This document shows positions 52,257 to 64,000 of a DNA stretch of 64,000 nt, piece by piece. Origin of the DNA: Spisula solida (taxonomy: Eukaryota; Mollusca; Bivalvia; Venerida; Mactridae); assembly GCA_947247005.1 (NCBI GenBank), contig OX365955.1, positions 14,179,322 through 14,243,321 on the forward strand. Reading direction: 5' to 3'. Within the stretch, counting starts at the first letter, position 1; each line of letters opens with the position of its first letter. The position numbers and the translations under genes were made by a program. A model generated the notes under the pieces. It had not been told where the DNA came from, did not search any database, and was given only the letters and a program-made list of their open reading frames with translations.

Positions 52257-52620
52257 AACTTCTTAATTATAATTTAAATATTTGCATACAAATCCAGTGA
52301 ATAAATTATAACTCGGCGGTTTTTCTTATTAATGGCATAGTAAGCAAATCAGATGCTTCATCTTAATTGAAATATCTTAATATTAATTCTAATGACTAAA
52401 TTATAAAAGAACTTAAAAGTTTTCAATGGTTGTAACATTAAATATCGTGTTGTCATTACAATATCACAATTTAAATAGAAATATGGATAATGCATTATTA
52501 AAGAGTGACATGGGAAATGAATTGCCAGCATCGGAAAGGAATTGGCATATTGAAATACGAATTGCAATAATGTGATAACAATTACAATAATGTGTGAAAT
52601 GGCGGATATCCCCTTCCATA
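52257..52620 (-). repeat. Right arm of a ~350-bp inverted repeat
   Basis: This inverted partner of 47220-47561 ends outward at GGCGGATATCCCCTTCCATA. The outer flanks of the two arms share only GATGAC next to the boundary. Confidence 0.88.
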
Positions 52621-52879
52621 GTCATCTACGCCCTTTTCTTATTTAATACAATTCTATATAAAATATAGATGGGCATATACCAATGATATCAATTTTCCGC
52701 GAAAGAGTTGGTATGGTTAGATTTTATTTTGTATAAGATACTATCCCGAATGTTTTGATATTATTTGCCAGGTTTTTTTTCCATTATTTGTTGGTTTGTT
52801 TTGCTTCTTTGGTTTTGTTGTCCAATGAAACTGAATTTGTTTCCAATAACGTCGGCGATGCGACGCGAAACTTGCGTTA

Positions 52880-53093
52880 TCCTGCAGAAGGTATACATAG
52901 AAGACATATTATTAACCGAAACCTGTTCGACCTTACGTCTGAGGTAATATTATTTATCTTTCCTGTAGAAAGTAGAAGATAATTGTCGTCAAATTAACCT
53001 GTTCGACCTTATGTTTGAGGTAGTATCTATAGAAAACTACTGATAGCAGATATTATGATGAAGCTCAATGCATGTTTAATCGATCTCCAAACA
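52880..53093 (+). repeat. Dispersed repeat (TTCGACCTTATGTTTGAGG family), copy 2
   Basis: It contains CTGTTCGACCTTACGTCTGA, then CTTTCCTGTAGAAAGTAGAA and CTGTTCGACCTTATGTTTGA, so it is internally duplicated. Same orientation as copy 1. Confidence 0.78.
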
Positions 53094-53825
53094 TCAAAAT
53101 ATATTATATACAATGTGGATTGACTAAATTATGGTTATACTTAGACTTATACATATTCTTGCAGTTGTGTCCTCTGTTAGAGAGGTAGGTCAATTTTCAT
53201 AAAGGTGTCTTCATTTGTTTTTATGTTGGGTGATACGGGGATAAAAATGGTTATAACTCTCTTAAATGACGGTAAAAGTTTTTAAAATGCCAGCTTTAAA
53301 TGCCGCCTCCTCTTCAACATTGATTAAAGACAGTTTCCAAGTTTTTTTCGCATAGACATATAGGAAAAACTTTTTCATGAATAATCTTTGGAACTTTGCA
53401 TGACCATTGCATATCATAACAGATACATTTTAAGCGAAAACGATTGGGGTTTGACGAACTCGTTTTTGAGTTATCTGCCCTTGAATAAAATATTTGGCTT
53501 AGTTTATGTCATTTCAAGGGCAGATAACTTACACATAAATTTCAATTACCAAATGTTTACGTGTTTTTTTTATATTTCATTCTTGTTCAAAATGCAAAAG
53601 TTCTTGCAATTCCATTAAATATTTTATAACCCTTTTTCATTTGTAGCAAAGAGACTAAACATTCTTCAAAAATAGGTCATTTTTAAGAAAATTGGCATTG
53701 GTTAAGGTAAAGAAGAAGAAAAAAAACGTCTTTAAATAGCTATTTGAGTATTTCGAGTTACATTGCCAAGTGCATATAACAGCAATAGTTGGCCATGGTA
53801 GTTATCCTAAAACTCAAAATTCAAA

Positions 53826-54060
53826 AAAGGCCAAGGGAGGAACAGTGGTCTAGGGCTGGAGCGTCTCCTAACCCGGAGGTTGTGGGTTTGAATTCCCTCA
53901 GTGGTGGACTTTGATCGGAACCTCCACAATCCTTTCTTTCGTTGCGAGTACTGGTCAGAATCTAGGAAACAGTCATCGAGAGTAGTTAATATAAGTTGTA
54001 AAGCTTGCTTTACAATCGATGTAAAAATTAATAAGTTTAGACTAAACTTAAAGTAAGCCA
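53826..54060 (+). mobile_element. tRNA-headed SINE
   Basis: AGTGGTCTAGGGCTGGAGCG (A-box-like) and GGGTTTGAATTCCC (B box) are followed by a body ending TTGTAAAGCTTGCTTTACAA, a short palindromic tail region. Confidence 0.65.
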
Positions 54061-54099
54061 AATCTATTTTTTTTCTTTGATACCCTACCTTTTTTAAAT

Positions 54100-57000
54100 G
54101 TCCTATTTGACAATGTAATAAAAGGTTTGACCGTGCAATATTTTGACATTGATGGTTCAGATTTCTAGCATCATTAAGCTAATCAGGTTTGCTTGTTATA
54201 TAGAAATTATAAAACATTAAAAACGTTGTTATCGACAAGTATCCATCTTGTTAACCTGGTACCTTTCGTTTCGACAAGGTCGATAATTGTAGATGTACAC
54301 AAAAGGTTTCCATAATTAATATTCTGCATTGTATTTTTATAAATTGATAAGTGATTTCGAGACTTTGTTATTATGAAACAAAAAAGCAAAGAAACCTGTA
54401 ACATTGAAATGTTTACTTATTATAATGTGTATAATTGTGTTCGATCAGTTTGGTATTGCTGTTGTTTCTCCTCATCAGTAATATTACTAGGTGTATACAT
54501 AGCCTTGGGCATGCCGCAACATGGAACAAGAAGCACTTTACGAGAGGATCATAGGGCGTGCTTGATTTGGAGTTTCGACAGTCGTCACGATCAGAATATT
54601 GGGATAAGATTCCGTAACTGTTCCGAGCGTGTCATCGAAAAGGTGGTGTAAGTGGAATTATTTGACATAATATATATTTATCAAGAACTTCGTCGAAAAG
54701 GAAGATTTTGGAAGCCATCATTAAACTTTCGATTCAGATTCGATCAATCTCGCTTGTTTGTTAGAATTTTTGGTAGAGCCGGAAGTCAATTCTGGTACAG
54801 TTCTGACCTCCCATAGTTGAAAATCGAAAGGATTGCGGATGACAATCTAAAGGGTTACGAAGAATGCACGGTCTTGATCGTGATAATATAATACATTTTG
54901 TACTATTAATCTGCTAAATACGATCTACTACTTCCTTCCATTGTGCATGTACTGAATTTCTATTTATTCGTATAGGACAATTTTGAAGAATTTCTATAAG
55001 TAGTATCCCTTCAGAGATTAAGCTGATACCAACAAGTGGATTATATCCCTTTAGCTCATCTGACCAAACGCATGATGCTGGTCAAAATTTACCGTGTCGC
55101 CAATATAGCCCTAGGAAATATGCAGGCAATAAACACCACGGGTGGTATATACAGCAGAGGTGCATATACAAACTTGTATATATTCATCTTTTCGTATGAT
55201 AGGCGAAGCATGTTAAATCCGTAGTTTAAAAATAGTATAACTCTTTTTATTTTCATTTATCTATGAAAGGATTTTTATCAACATAAAAAATGGAAATGTT
55301 TCTAAATATGGCCAAATTTCATTTATGATTGTTTTAATTGAGAAGATTCGACCTATTGTCCGTGATTTTCTTCAACTTAATGTTCCTTGAGATATACGTT
55401 CGACCTAGCGACAGATCTTCGTCAATCGAATTCATTGTTTTGCACTGAGAGAGACCGGTGCCAGCACTGAGATGGTACCGATACGGTTATACACCGTGTT
55501 TAATGTCTTAAATTTTGACTGATTGTGTAAAGCTTACTTCCATTTTGAACCTTACAAAGATAGCACACAAAGAGAGAAAAACAAACATTTTCCTGATAAT
55601 TTATATATAAGTGTTTTTAAATTGGACCCAGGGGGGATTGCTAGTCCTAAAATAATGTGTTGGCACCTTTCTAGGGTGATCCGGGGCATGCCCCTCCAGG
55701 AAAAAATTTATTGTAGATAGCCCGGGATGTATTCTGGGGCACAGATTAAAACGGCGTTAAATGCTTAGTTATTTAATTGTGTGTACTATTTGTACACAGA
55801 TATGCTAACGATGTAATAAAGAATTAAGGCCTAATATATTTCCATTTTAATAAATGCATACAAACGAATAAAACGTGTTTCCTAATCATAAGCTAAACAT
55901 CTTCTAGCAAAATGAATTTTTTGATAACAGTTTTATATATCATTGTCATCTTTTTGATATATCATTGTTATCTAAAGACTTGAGTGAAGTACTAATTCGT
56001 AATATAACGAGGTGAGATAAGAACTGATGCTTTTCTACTATATAAATATACGATATTCAATATTAATAACAAGGTGGTCTACATATCTTGAAAATATATA
56101 GTATTTTTCCTGATTGTATAGGACATTGATAAATGAGAATGCCATTCAATTGCCAATATATTGCTCTAACCCCCTCCCTGAAATAGTCAATGAACCTTAC
56201 TGCTTATTGAGATATCAGGTATGTTATTCGGTTAAATCGACTTTATGTCTAAAGTTTTAACATAAATAATATGCCTTTAAAAACATTGAACAGCTTCGTG
56301 CTTCACGAAAAGTCCATTTGTATCGTTGAAGTTTTACGTTTTCAATTAAGTGCTATACAAATATTCACATGTAATTGTTACAAAACCGCTGAAAGGGATA
56401 CTTTCAAAAATAGCAATTCCTGATCCTAAAGCGAACATACTATATATCAGACGAATGAACAAATCTCTCTCATTAGTATATGTATACATAGAAAGAGAAA
56501 CGAAACATCTTTTTCAAAGGTTACTTGATTTTGTTACTGCTATTATCAAAAAAGTATCAGGTCGAATTCGGATAAATTACAAAGATCAAGTTCATCTTCC
56601 ACTTTAAATATGTTATAAGTATACTTTGTTAAAATGTTCCATTTTAACCCATCACCCTAATATATGACAAATGTCAACAAACCTTAGAACTTATTGATAT
56701 GTCGGGCATGTTTATCGGTCAAATCGACTTTATGTCTATAGTTTTATCCCAAAATAAAGCCAAAAATTAAATGAAATTCTCATTAGAAATCTTCTTTATG
56801 TCTTTTATTAATCGAACAGTTATTTTGTACGAATACTTAACAGTGAAATTTGTAATTGAACTATTTAAAGGCCCATTAGCTTTTTGAATTTAGTAATTCT
56901 GAACAATAGGTAAAATGATAGCAAATGTAAGGAATGTATATTAGTTGCTCTAAAACAAAATTTACATAATGCTTTTCTTTAGCCACATCTCTTAAAAATG

Positions 57001-59000
57001 TTGTCAAATGTTTTTTTATATTTTTTTTTGCAATATAATTGAAAATAATACTGTGCTATATTTCTATATGTACTCCGTGATTAAAAGTAAACTTTTGGAA
57101 TGTTTTTATTGCAAATAAAGTCAGTTTCACTGATAAGACATCTTTCTATGTAAAATATATATACATTTATTCATTTTATGACTATTGTGATTTTATTGTG
57201 TACATTACCCGATACTGTTTGTACAAGGTATATAATTGTTTATATCAATGTGTCCTTGTTACACAAGATTTAATAAACGTATGTTCTGTTCTGTAAAATA
57301 AGACCTACTTGAATTTTAACATCCAAAAAGCTAATGGGGCTTTTATATCCCGGATTTCACAAGAATTAAAAAACTGTAAATCGAAAGTTATGTTTCACGA
57401 ATTCTCTTTACGTATCAATATTTCTGTTGATTGAAAGAGATAATGATTTCGGTATGATAATTGTCAACTGATACTTAGTAAATAATGGATGATTTCGTAC
57501 ATTGCTATGACTATTCATTACAACATTTAAGATAATATCATTAGCATCAAAATATATATATTGTTAAGCAGTATTTTTATTTGTAATTTACAAATTATAT
57601 GATTTTCTAGTAAATTCGACTTTGAATCTGATTTTACTAAAAACCGATAATGTAAATGTTAACATTTAGTATCAACATGTACGCATGATTCTTGAAAATC
57701 GCATTAGATTTGCAAAGAACATGATTAAAATAGTTTACATGTATGTACCTCTGAGATGTTTATGTTAAACTGCTGATTCACAAATCGACCTTAAAACGAT
57801 TATTTCTGAATTAAATTATCTATGTTCCATATTTGAAACACATAGTTAAAAGTTAGAGATGAAATAATCTAATTATTTTACACCAATTTCATCTTAATTT
57901 ATGATCGTAATTGCTCATAAAGGCAATGCTCTTTTTAATATTTTCATACCATTTATGTATAGATTTATCTTTTTTGTGTATAATTATTATCATTCTTACT
58001 GTTTGTACTGATCGATTCTTGGTATAATAATTGTAATTGTGGAAGGCCTCAATCAAAGTGAGGTTACCGTTATTTCTTGTAGATATATTTTTAATAACAT
58101 ATTATATGATGTATTGTCTTAATGTGCAATGCTCTGAAAGTAAATAACAATGTAATGAGACAAATCTACTTTATGTCTGTTATTATTCAAATATTATTTG
58201 GAACACCAGATACACCAAGGGTAATAATTCATGGATGTTTTTTTATGTCTATTATTATTTAAATATTATTTTGAACACCAGAATCTCCAAGGATAATAAT
58301 TCATGGATGTTTTCATACATGACTTAACGTGTTCAAGATATTGACAAATAAGGCCGTATATCAACAGTAAAAAAGTTAGACTTTAGAGTACAAATATATA
58401 TTCGACTTTATCTCTGATATTATGTAAAAAGGAAATTATGCTTAATTCCCAAAATGGACGTTTAATTAAAATTTTCACCTGTAAGCGTTACCGCATGGAC
58501 AATAATGATAGTTCATGTAAATTGAACTGTAATTTATTGAATAATGATTGATTCTTTACATAATATTATCCCTAAATGAGTAGTTGAGTGAGTGTCCGAT
58601 CGCATTTACGCATTTCTTCTTCTAATTGTGAATGTATTTTGTACTGTAACTTAAACATGTTTGATTGATCTTGACATAATTTGTTATATAATGGCCTGGA
58701 TGATGAACACATGTTCAAATCCAAATAAAATATATGTTCTGTTCTGTTCAAATTGATATATCTGATATTTGATTTGAATTGTAATTAGATAAGAGTTAGA
58801 GCTAATAAATTCAGATTTGTGAATTTATTAACTCTAATCCTTTATCTGTTTGTTATTGTTCGATTAAATTATCAGGATTATAGATAAACAATTCACAAAT
58901 CTACTTTATGTCTGTTACTGTTCGAATAAAATATTAATTATTTTGGACACTTCAAACTCCAAAGGATGCAACTTGTGTATAACACATATTATATGTGTTT
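54100..59000. other. AT-rich decayed repeats with a CGACTTTATGTCT signature, no gene recognised
   Basis: Variants of TCGAC(C/T)TTATGTCT recur at about 55347, 56237, 56724, 58162 and 58896, with weaker forms at 57612, 57782 and 58400. Surrounding blocks are partly shared: the ~110 bp before 56237 and 56724 align (TTATTGATAT, CGGT(T/C)AAATCGAC). A 73-bp tandem pair starts at 58171 and 58244 (TATGTCTATTATTATT...TCATGGATGTTTT), with a relative at 58907. ORFs are short and incidental. Confidence 0.55.
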
Positions 59001-59079
59001 ATGTACATTGACAAAGAGAAAAGGCCCGTTATATATTTGATATTAAGAAACGATAAGACAGGTGTCTTCATTTCATTGT

Positions 59080-59890
59080 TGTTATTATTATTAAACCATA
59101 CTTTTTTTCGTAGAAAAATAACGTTCAAAAGCGCTTTACAAATTAACAAACATGTATAACATATAAACAGCTTACGGTACATTAAAACAGACATTATGTA
59201 CAGTAATTGAAACGATCAGTTCATGTAGACCTGCAAAAAGTAGTAGGTTTTTTGTTTCTCTTGAAACTTTGAAGTGTCTTACAGTCTCTAACACTTGATG
59301 GCAATGAGTTCCACAATGTAGGCGCAGCTGATTTAAATCACCTGTCGCCATATTTCACCTGTTTACTTCTGTATGGAACCATCAGTGTCAATGATTGGTG
59401 CACTGTGCGTAAATTCCGCGTCGGTCTGTACATTTCTATCATGTCTTTGATGTACACAGAACTTTGATTGTATGAGTAAGAATTTTGTAGTTCACTCTAT
59501 ATTGAATGGGAAGCCAATGGAGATCCTTTAATATTGGTGTGATGTGGCTGAACCTTGATGTTTTGGTTATAATGCGGGCGGCGGTATTTTGAACAGTTTG
59601 TAGTTTGTTAATCGTGTATTGTGGGACTCCGTAAAGAAGCTTGTTGCAATAGTCAATCCGTGATGTAATTAAATCGTTAACTAGACATTTTGTGGCGTCT
59701 CTGTTAATACATTGTCTAATGCGACCTATTTGCCGTAACTGAGCGTATGTGGTTCTGCACACAGAATCAACATGTTGCTCCATGTTCATTGTGGAGTCTA
59801 AGAAAGCACATATGTGTTATTTGTGACTTGTCTACGTTTACTGTGATATTTGTCATCGATAATCGGATTTTAAAATATGTCAATTTCAAT
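59080..59890 (-). pseudogene. CR1/L2-like LINE, 3' end of ORF2 and 3' UTR, decayed
   Basis: On the minus strand the best frame runs 59789-59439 (MNMEQHVDSVCRTTYAQLRQ, SRIDYCNKLLYGVP, QNTAARIITKTSRFSHITPI, LKDLHWLPIQYRVNYKILTH), the typical C-terminal part of CR1/L2/Rex1-group reverse transcriptases. After a frameshift it continues VYIKDMIEMYRP, YRSKQVKYGD, a stop, then FKSAAPTLWNSLPSSVRDCK. The APTLWNSLP block and a final TGTAAAGCGCTTTTGAACGT in the 3' UTR also fit this group. Upstream ORF2 is missing. At least one stop and two frameshifts make it inactive. Confidence 0.85.
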
Positions 59891-59994
59891 ACAGATATCA
59901 ATACATTTTCAGTCACTGCATTCACATGTTCTACTTGCCCACTTCACGGGCATTTTCACTGGTATATATCATGCTATCGATGTACATACACAGA

Positions 59995-60280
59995 TAAATA
60001 TCAGATATTAAGTAGTCGTCGCCAGAATGTTGAACCGAAACCTGTTCGACCTTATGTCTGAGGTAATATTTACAGCAAACTACTAGTAGCAGGTAATTTG
60101 CATTATGAGGCTTAGTGCATCTTTCTTAATTTTTCAATTTAGGTAAGTTTGAGGTAATAATTACAGCAAACTACTAATAGCAGGTAATTTGCATTATGAT
60201 GAGGCTTAGTGCATCTTTCTTAATTTTTCAATTTAGGTAAGTATTTTTCCTCTGTAGAAATCGAAAGTTTAGGGTATATA
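59995..60280 (+). repeat. Dispersed repeat (TTCGACCTTATGTTTGAGG family), copy 3, internally duplicated
   Basis: CTGTTCGACCTTATGTCTGA and TTACAGCAAACTACTA are followed by a second copy of the TTTGCATTATGATGAGGCTT to CAATTTAGGTAAGT block (about 60092-60145 and 60163-60240). Confidence 0.8.
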
Positions 60281-60386
60281 ATCAATATATTATCAATTAT
60301 ACGAGGGATGTACCACAATTATGTAGACTTTTGTTGTAGCAGTTTTTGTTTATGTTTGTTTCCATAAGAATAGCAAAATATCTAAA

Positions 60387-60496
60387 TACATGTAGATCTT
60401 TGCCCGGTGTTTGTTGAGTGAAATGTTAATATCGATAGAGATACATGTAGATCTTTGCCCGGTGTTTGTTGAGTGAAATGTTAATATCGATAGAGA
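60387..60496. repeat. 55-bp tandem duplication
   Basis: Two identical 55-bp units begin TACATGTAGATCTTTGCCCG. Confidence 0.95.
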
Positions 60497-60660
60497 TGAG
60501 TTTGAACAAAAGTGTTACTATCTCATTCATGAAGGTTAACGGCTCTACGAAAGTTTATTCATGTTAAACTTTGTTATCTTGCGTGTGCGTTTAAACAGAC
60601 TGTGGTCAATCCACAATTCTGGATGACTGTTCCATAATTATTTTTCCTATCTCCCGTCGT

Positions 60661-60989
<329 letters not shown>

Positions 60990-63900
60990 GCTGTATGGTG
61001 TAAAGTTACGCACGTCTTTACGCCAGAAATATTTACGTTAATATTGATAGAACGCCATTTACGTACGCCAAAGTTACGATACATTTAATGCATTCGTCCG
61101 TTGATAGAACGGTGCATAATATACTGAGCAAAAGTTCCAACTAGACCCTTAAAATTTTATATATTTTTTATTTTAACTCGAAACATTATAACTAAGACAC
61201 ATCTTTATAATTTTATTTGTTAAACCGAGTTAAACAAATATCAAAGATTAACGGTATGACAAATTCTTAAGTCACGTCTTCCGCTAAAAATGGCCTTTCT
61301 TGGACTGTTTGAAGTTTCATACAACTATATTTATCTCCGAACCACGTTCCATCCTTGTACAACCTTTTTTACGGTCCAAGAAAGGCCATCTTTAAATGTA
61401 AATATGGAAAAACATCACGCGAAAATTGAAGAATAACACTAACAAGCGCACTTATTCTTTCAATATACTTTTCATTATGGTACCAATCACCCCAGTGCAC
61501 GGTGTCCATTGTGTCCATTGTATAGGTAATACAGAAAGCACGATGAAGATATTCAAATAAAGTTTCCTTTTAAAAAGGAAAGGCTTGGCTGGTTGTTGAT
61601 AAGTTTGTTCTGATACCATAACTAAATTGGTCTTTTTTTATTTCTTTTTGTTGACCATTTTACTTATGAAATTGAAACATCGACAAAATATTCAATACCT
61701 TTCGCACGTTGAAGGTATATTTTTGGTCATGTTGATAGATTTTACTATAATTCATCGTACTGTACACAAGTTTTACGGATACATGTGCATCTAATAGGAA
61801 AACGAACGCGACTCAGTTTGAGTCGTCTACCTTTTAACTTGTGGGTTTGACGATGAACTGCAATATTTAATGTATCATCGTCAAAGACACATACAAAAAC
61901 TGGACATACAGGATACTATAGGACATAATACTTATAACTTCGTTCGTGTTGAGAAGAGAACAATGTCATACAAAAACAATTAAAAAATCTCTAGACCCTG
62001 TGCGGTGTAAAATTTGACCGTACTAATTTTTTTTCTAAGATCTATTGATTATATCCAGGTAATAAATAAATACGCATAATGAAAAAAAACGTTAATTCTG
62101 ACCTTTTCCGAAGCACTCGTAAATAAACAAAAGATTTGGCGGCAAAATTGCATCAGATACAGCGTTTCGCAAGTTAAATAGGGGTGTATTTCATTAAATT
62201 AACTAATCCTCCGCTTATTACTTTCAGCAATGATGTTGATAATTGACCTTTCTGCCGATTTTGATTGACAGGTGGCGTTAGCCAATCAGATTGCAGCATT
62301 TGGGCAACGATTTATCGCCGCCATCTTGTTAGACAACCTGGACATTAGACAAGCTAAAATCAATGTAAATTGTGCAATATTCAATTAAGCCTTATTTCAT
62401 TAATATTGACCACATTTTTAAAATTCTGGTATGTTTAAAAACTAGAGAACTTCAACTTTAATTTGGTAGCAATGTCATGAAAGTGAATTAATTTATTAAA
62501 TCTATAAGGCCTCGGAAGTAGTAGCTGTATATGTATATTTTGTCTCAAATATAGTCTGATTTAAAAGTTATATCATTGATATTTACATTAATATAATTTG
62601 AAATAATTACATGTTGTAAAACTAAAAAGATTCGTCTTTTTTTAATTTGATATGAATGTTGTTAAAAATATATATATACTTTAAACCATAGACTCGTGAA
62701 ATTGTTTTATTATTTGACATCACGCATGTTAATTATGTTGATATAGAATAAGAACACATAACCCCCAAATAACGAGAATGTGTGTATTTCCATCAAAGAT
62801 GAGTGTGAAGTGTTTTAATAATATTGAACATTATGTTGTTTTGGTCTATGTAATAGTTAAAGCGCTTTTTAGTTGATACCCTTGTGGTGCTAAATGCATT
62901 CAATCTCCAAAGCTTATAAAAATTATCTTTTTAAATATATTTAGGCTACCGTATGGTCCGGACAGCTATTGTAAATCATGATAGATATATACATACATGT
63001 ACAAGTTTATTTCAAAGTATCTATAGGTCAGAGACCTGTCGGATATATACACATTACTACAACTCATTTATAGCAATTATGTATAAATCTAACTGATCCC
63101 ATACTGTTCCCCTGTCCTGGCTAACCGATATGTGTCACATTGATTATTGACAATTAACAAGACACCGCGGTATATCACTGGTCCCCGACTGATGTCCGAG
63201 ATACGAATCTAAACGAGATCATCAAAGTATATAACACATTGGAATTTTAACTAACTTATAATCTAGGGCTTATTTATTTCTTGTATAATGGTGCATATGA
63301 AATAATATTATGTGTAGCACTTATAGCACTTGACCAGACAGTTTTAACGTTATGTTAGAAAACGATATCTTTTACTTAATAACGCGTGATTGTACATTTT
63401 TGTTGATATGTTGCATGACTGTCATTGACAAACCATGTATTACGTAGCGATGTGGGATTTCAAAGATTCACATTCATCTATGTTAACGTAGCGCTAATTT
63501 TTTTGCGGAAGTTGCAATCAAATACAGCCTCAGTCGTAAGTAATCAACAAAATGTATGACCCCGCTATAAGCGGTAGATCACACGGAAGACATCAATAAA
63601 AACCCGACGCAGAAAATCTTGCAGAGGTCTTGTAACTTTACTTAAATAATTTTTACGCACATTTAAATTCGATTATTTATTAAACACACGATCATACGAA
63701 CGTATACGGAAGAGGAAATGCTATAGTGTATGGAAGTTTCCATTATACCGTGTATATGTAAATATATGTATTAACCCTTAATTATTTCTTTGTTACAATA
63801 AAGGGTGTATCTTTCAAGCTAGGTCATTCCCGATTGGCGCAAAAACTATACATAAATAGCTATTTAGATAAAAAGAAACATTCTGATTGAGCGGCAATAT

Positions 63901-64000
63901 TAAGCTTGTGAGTGTCTGCTTATTCGGACACTGCTTGGCTCTGATTTAGTAACTGTTTACGTAAAATTCTTCGATTAAAAACCATCTATTTGCAAGGTTT
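60990..64000. other. No gene recognised; possible promoter near 62.3 kb
   Basis: AT-rich sequence without exon-like ORFs. A CCAAT motif and a CCGCCATCTT motif cluster at 62280-62335 (separate entry). Confidence 0.4.
62275..62340. promoter_or_regulatory. CCAAT and CCGCCATCTT motif cluster
   Basis: TAGCCAATCAGATTGCAG holds a CCAAT (NF-Y-type) box. About 35 bases on, CGCCGCCATCTTG is the reverse complement of AAGATGGCGGC, the YY1-type element common at animal promoters. It could mark a transcription start at the right edge of the window, but no first exon was found. TAGCCAATCAGATTGCAG also occurs at about 6571, so it may come from a repeat. Confidence 0.3.

Overview
This is animal nuclear DNA, most likely from a bivalve mollusc. 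It is AT-rich, has no operons and almost no long ORFs, and its one clearly identifiable host gene is split into 11 GT-AG exons. The repeats point the same way: interspersed ~145-bp tandem cores with hairpin ends, tRNA-headed SINEs, RTE, CR1/L2-like and RNase H-bearing LINEs, and Tc1 elements. The species cannot be named from the sequence alone.

Region 1 (1-7.5 kb) has a candidate minus-strand terminal exon (412-595), a plus-strand terminal exon of an uncharacterised protein family with a one-base frame break (2607-3204), and several tandem-core elements. Region 2 (7.5-22.1 kb) is the minus-strand gene for AAMP, a WD40 protein. All 11 exons join in phase to 408 codons. Its introns are packed with MITEs, SINEs and minisatellites; exon 2 lies between two minisatellites made of copies of its own splice sites. 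Region 3 (22.2-24.7 kb) holds two non-coding repeats.

Region 4 (25.8-39.2 kb) is an RTE LINE split by a 12.6-kb insertion. The insertion has degenerate long terminal inverted repeats (at least 480 bp), a CAA target duplication and inverted subterminal GAGGCCC motifs. It contains a nested Tc1 transposon, a 257-bp direct repeat, and a ~1.15-kb module present twice that carries a dense set of short hairpins with covarying stems. I see no transposase belonging to the outer element. This is the strongest candidate for something undescribed.

Region 5 (39.2-54 kb) has a 5'-truncated LINE ORF with an RNase H domain inside a segment bounded by perfect 22-bp inverted repeats (42532-44782). It also has a 5.4-kb segment bounded by ~350-bp inverted repeats (47220-52620) that carries a TATA box, a possible two-exon 54-codon gene and a SINE cluster. 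Region 6 (54-64 kb) has no recognisable host gene: a decayed LINE 3' end, AT-rich decayed repeats marked by a CGAC(C/T)TTATGTCT signature, a ~330-bp tetranucleotide microsatellite, and a CCAAT plus CCGCCATCTT cluster at 62.3 kb that could be a promoter.
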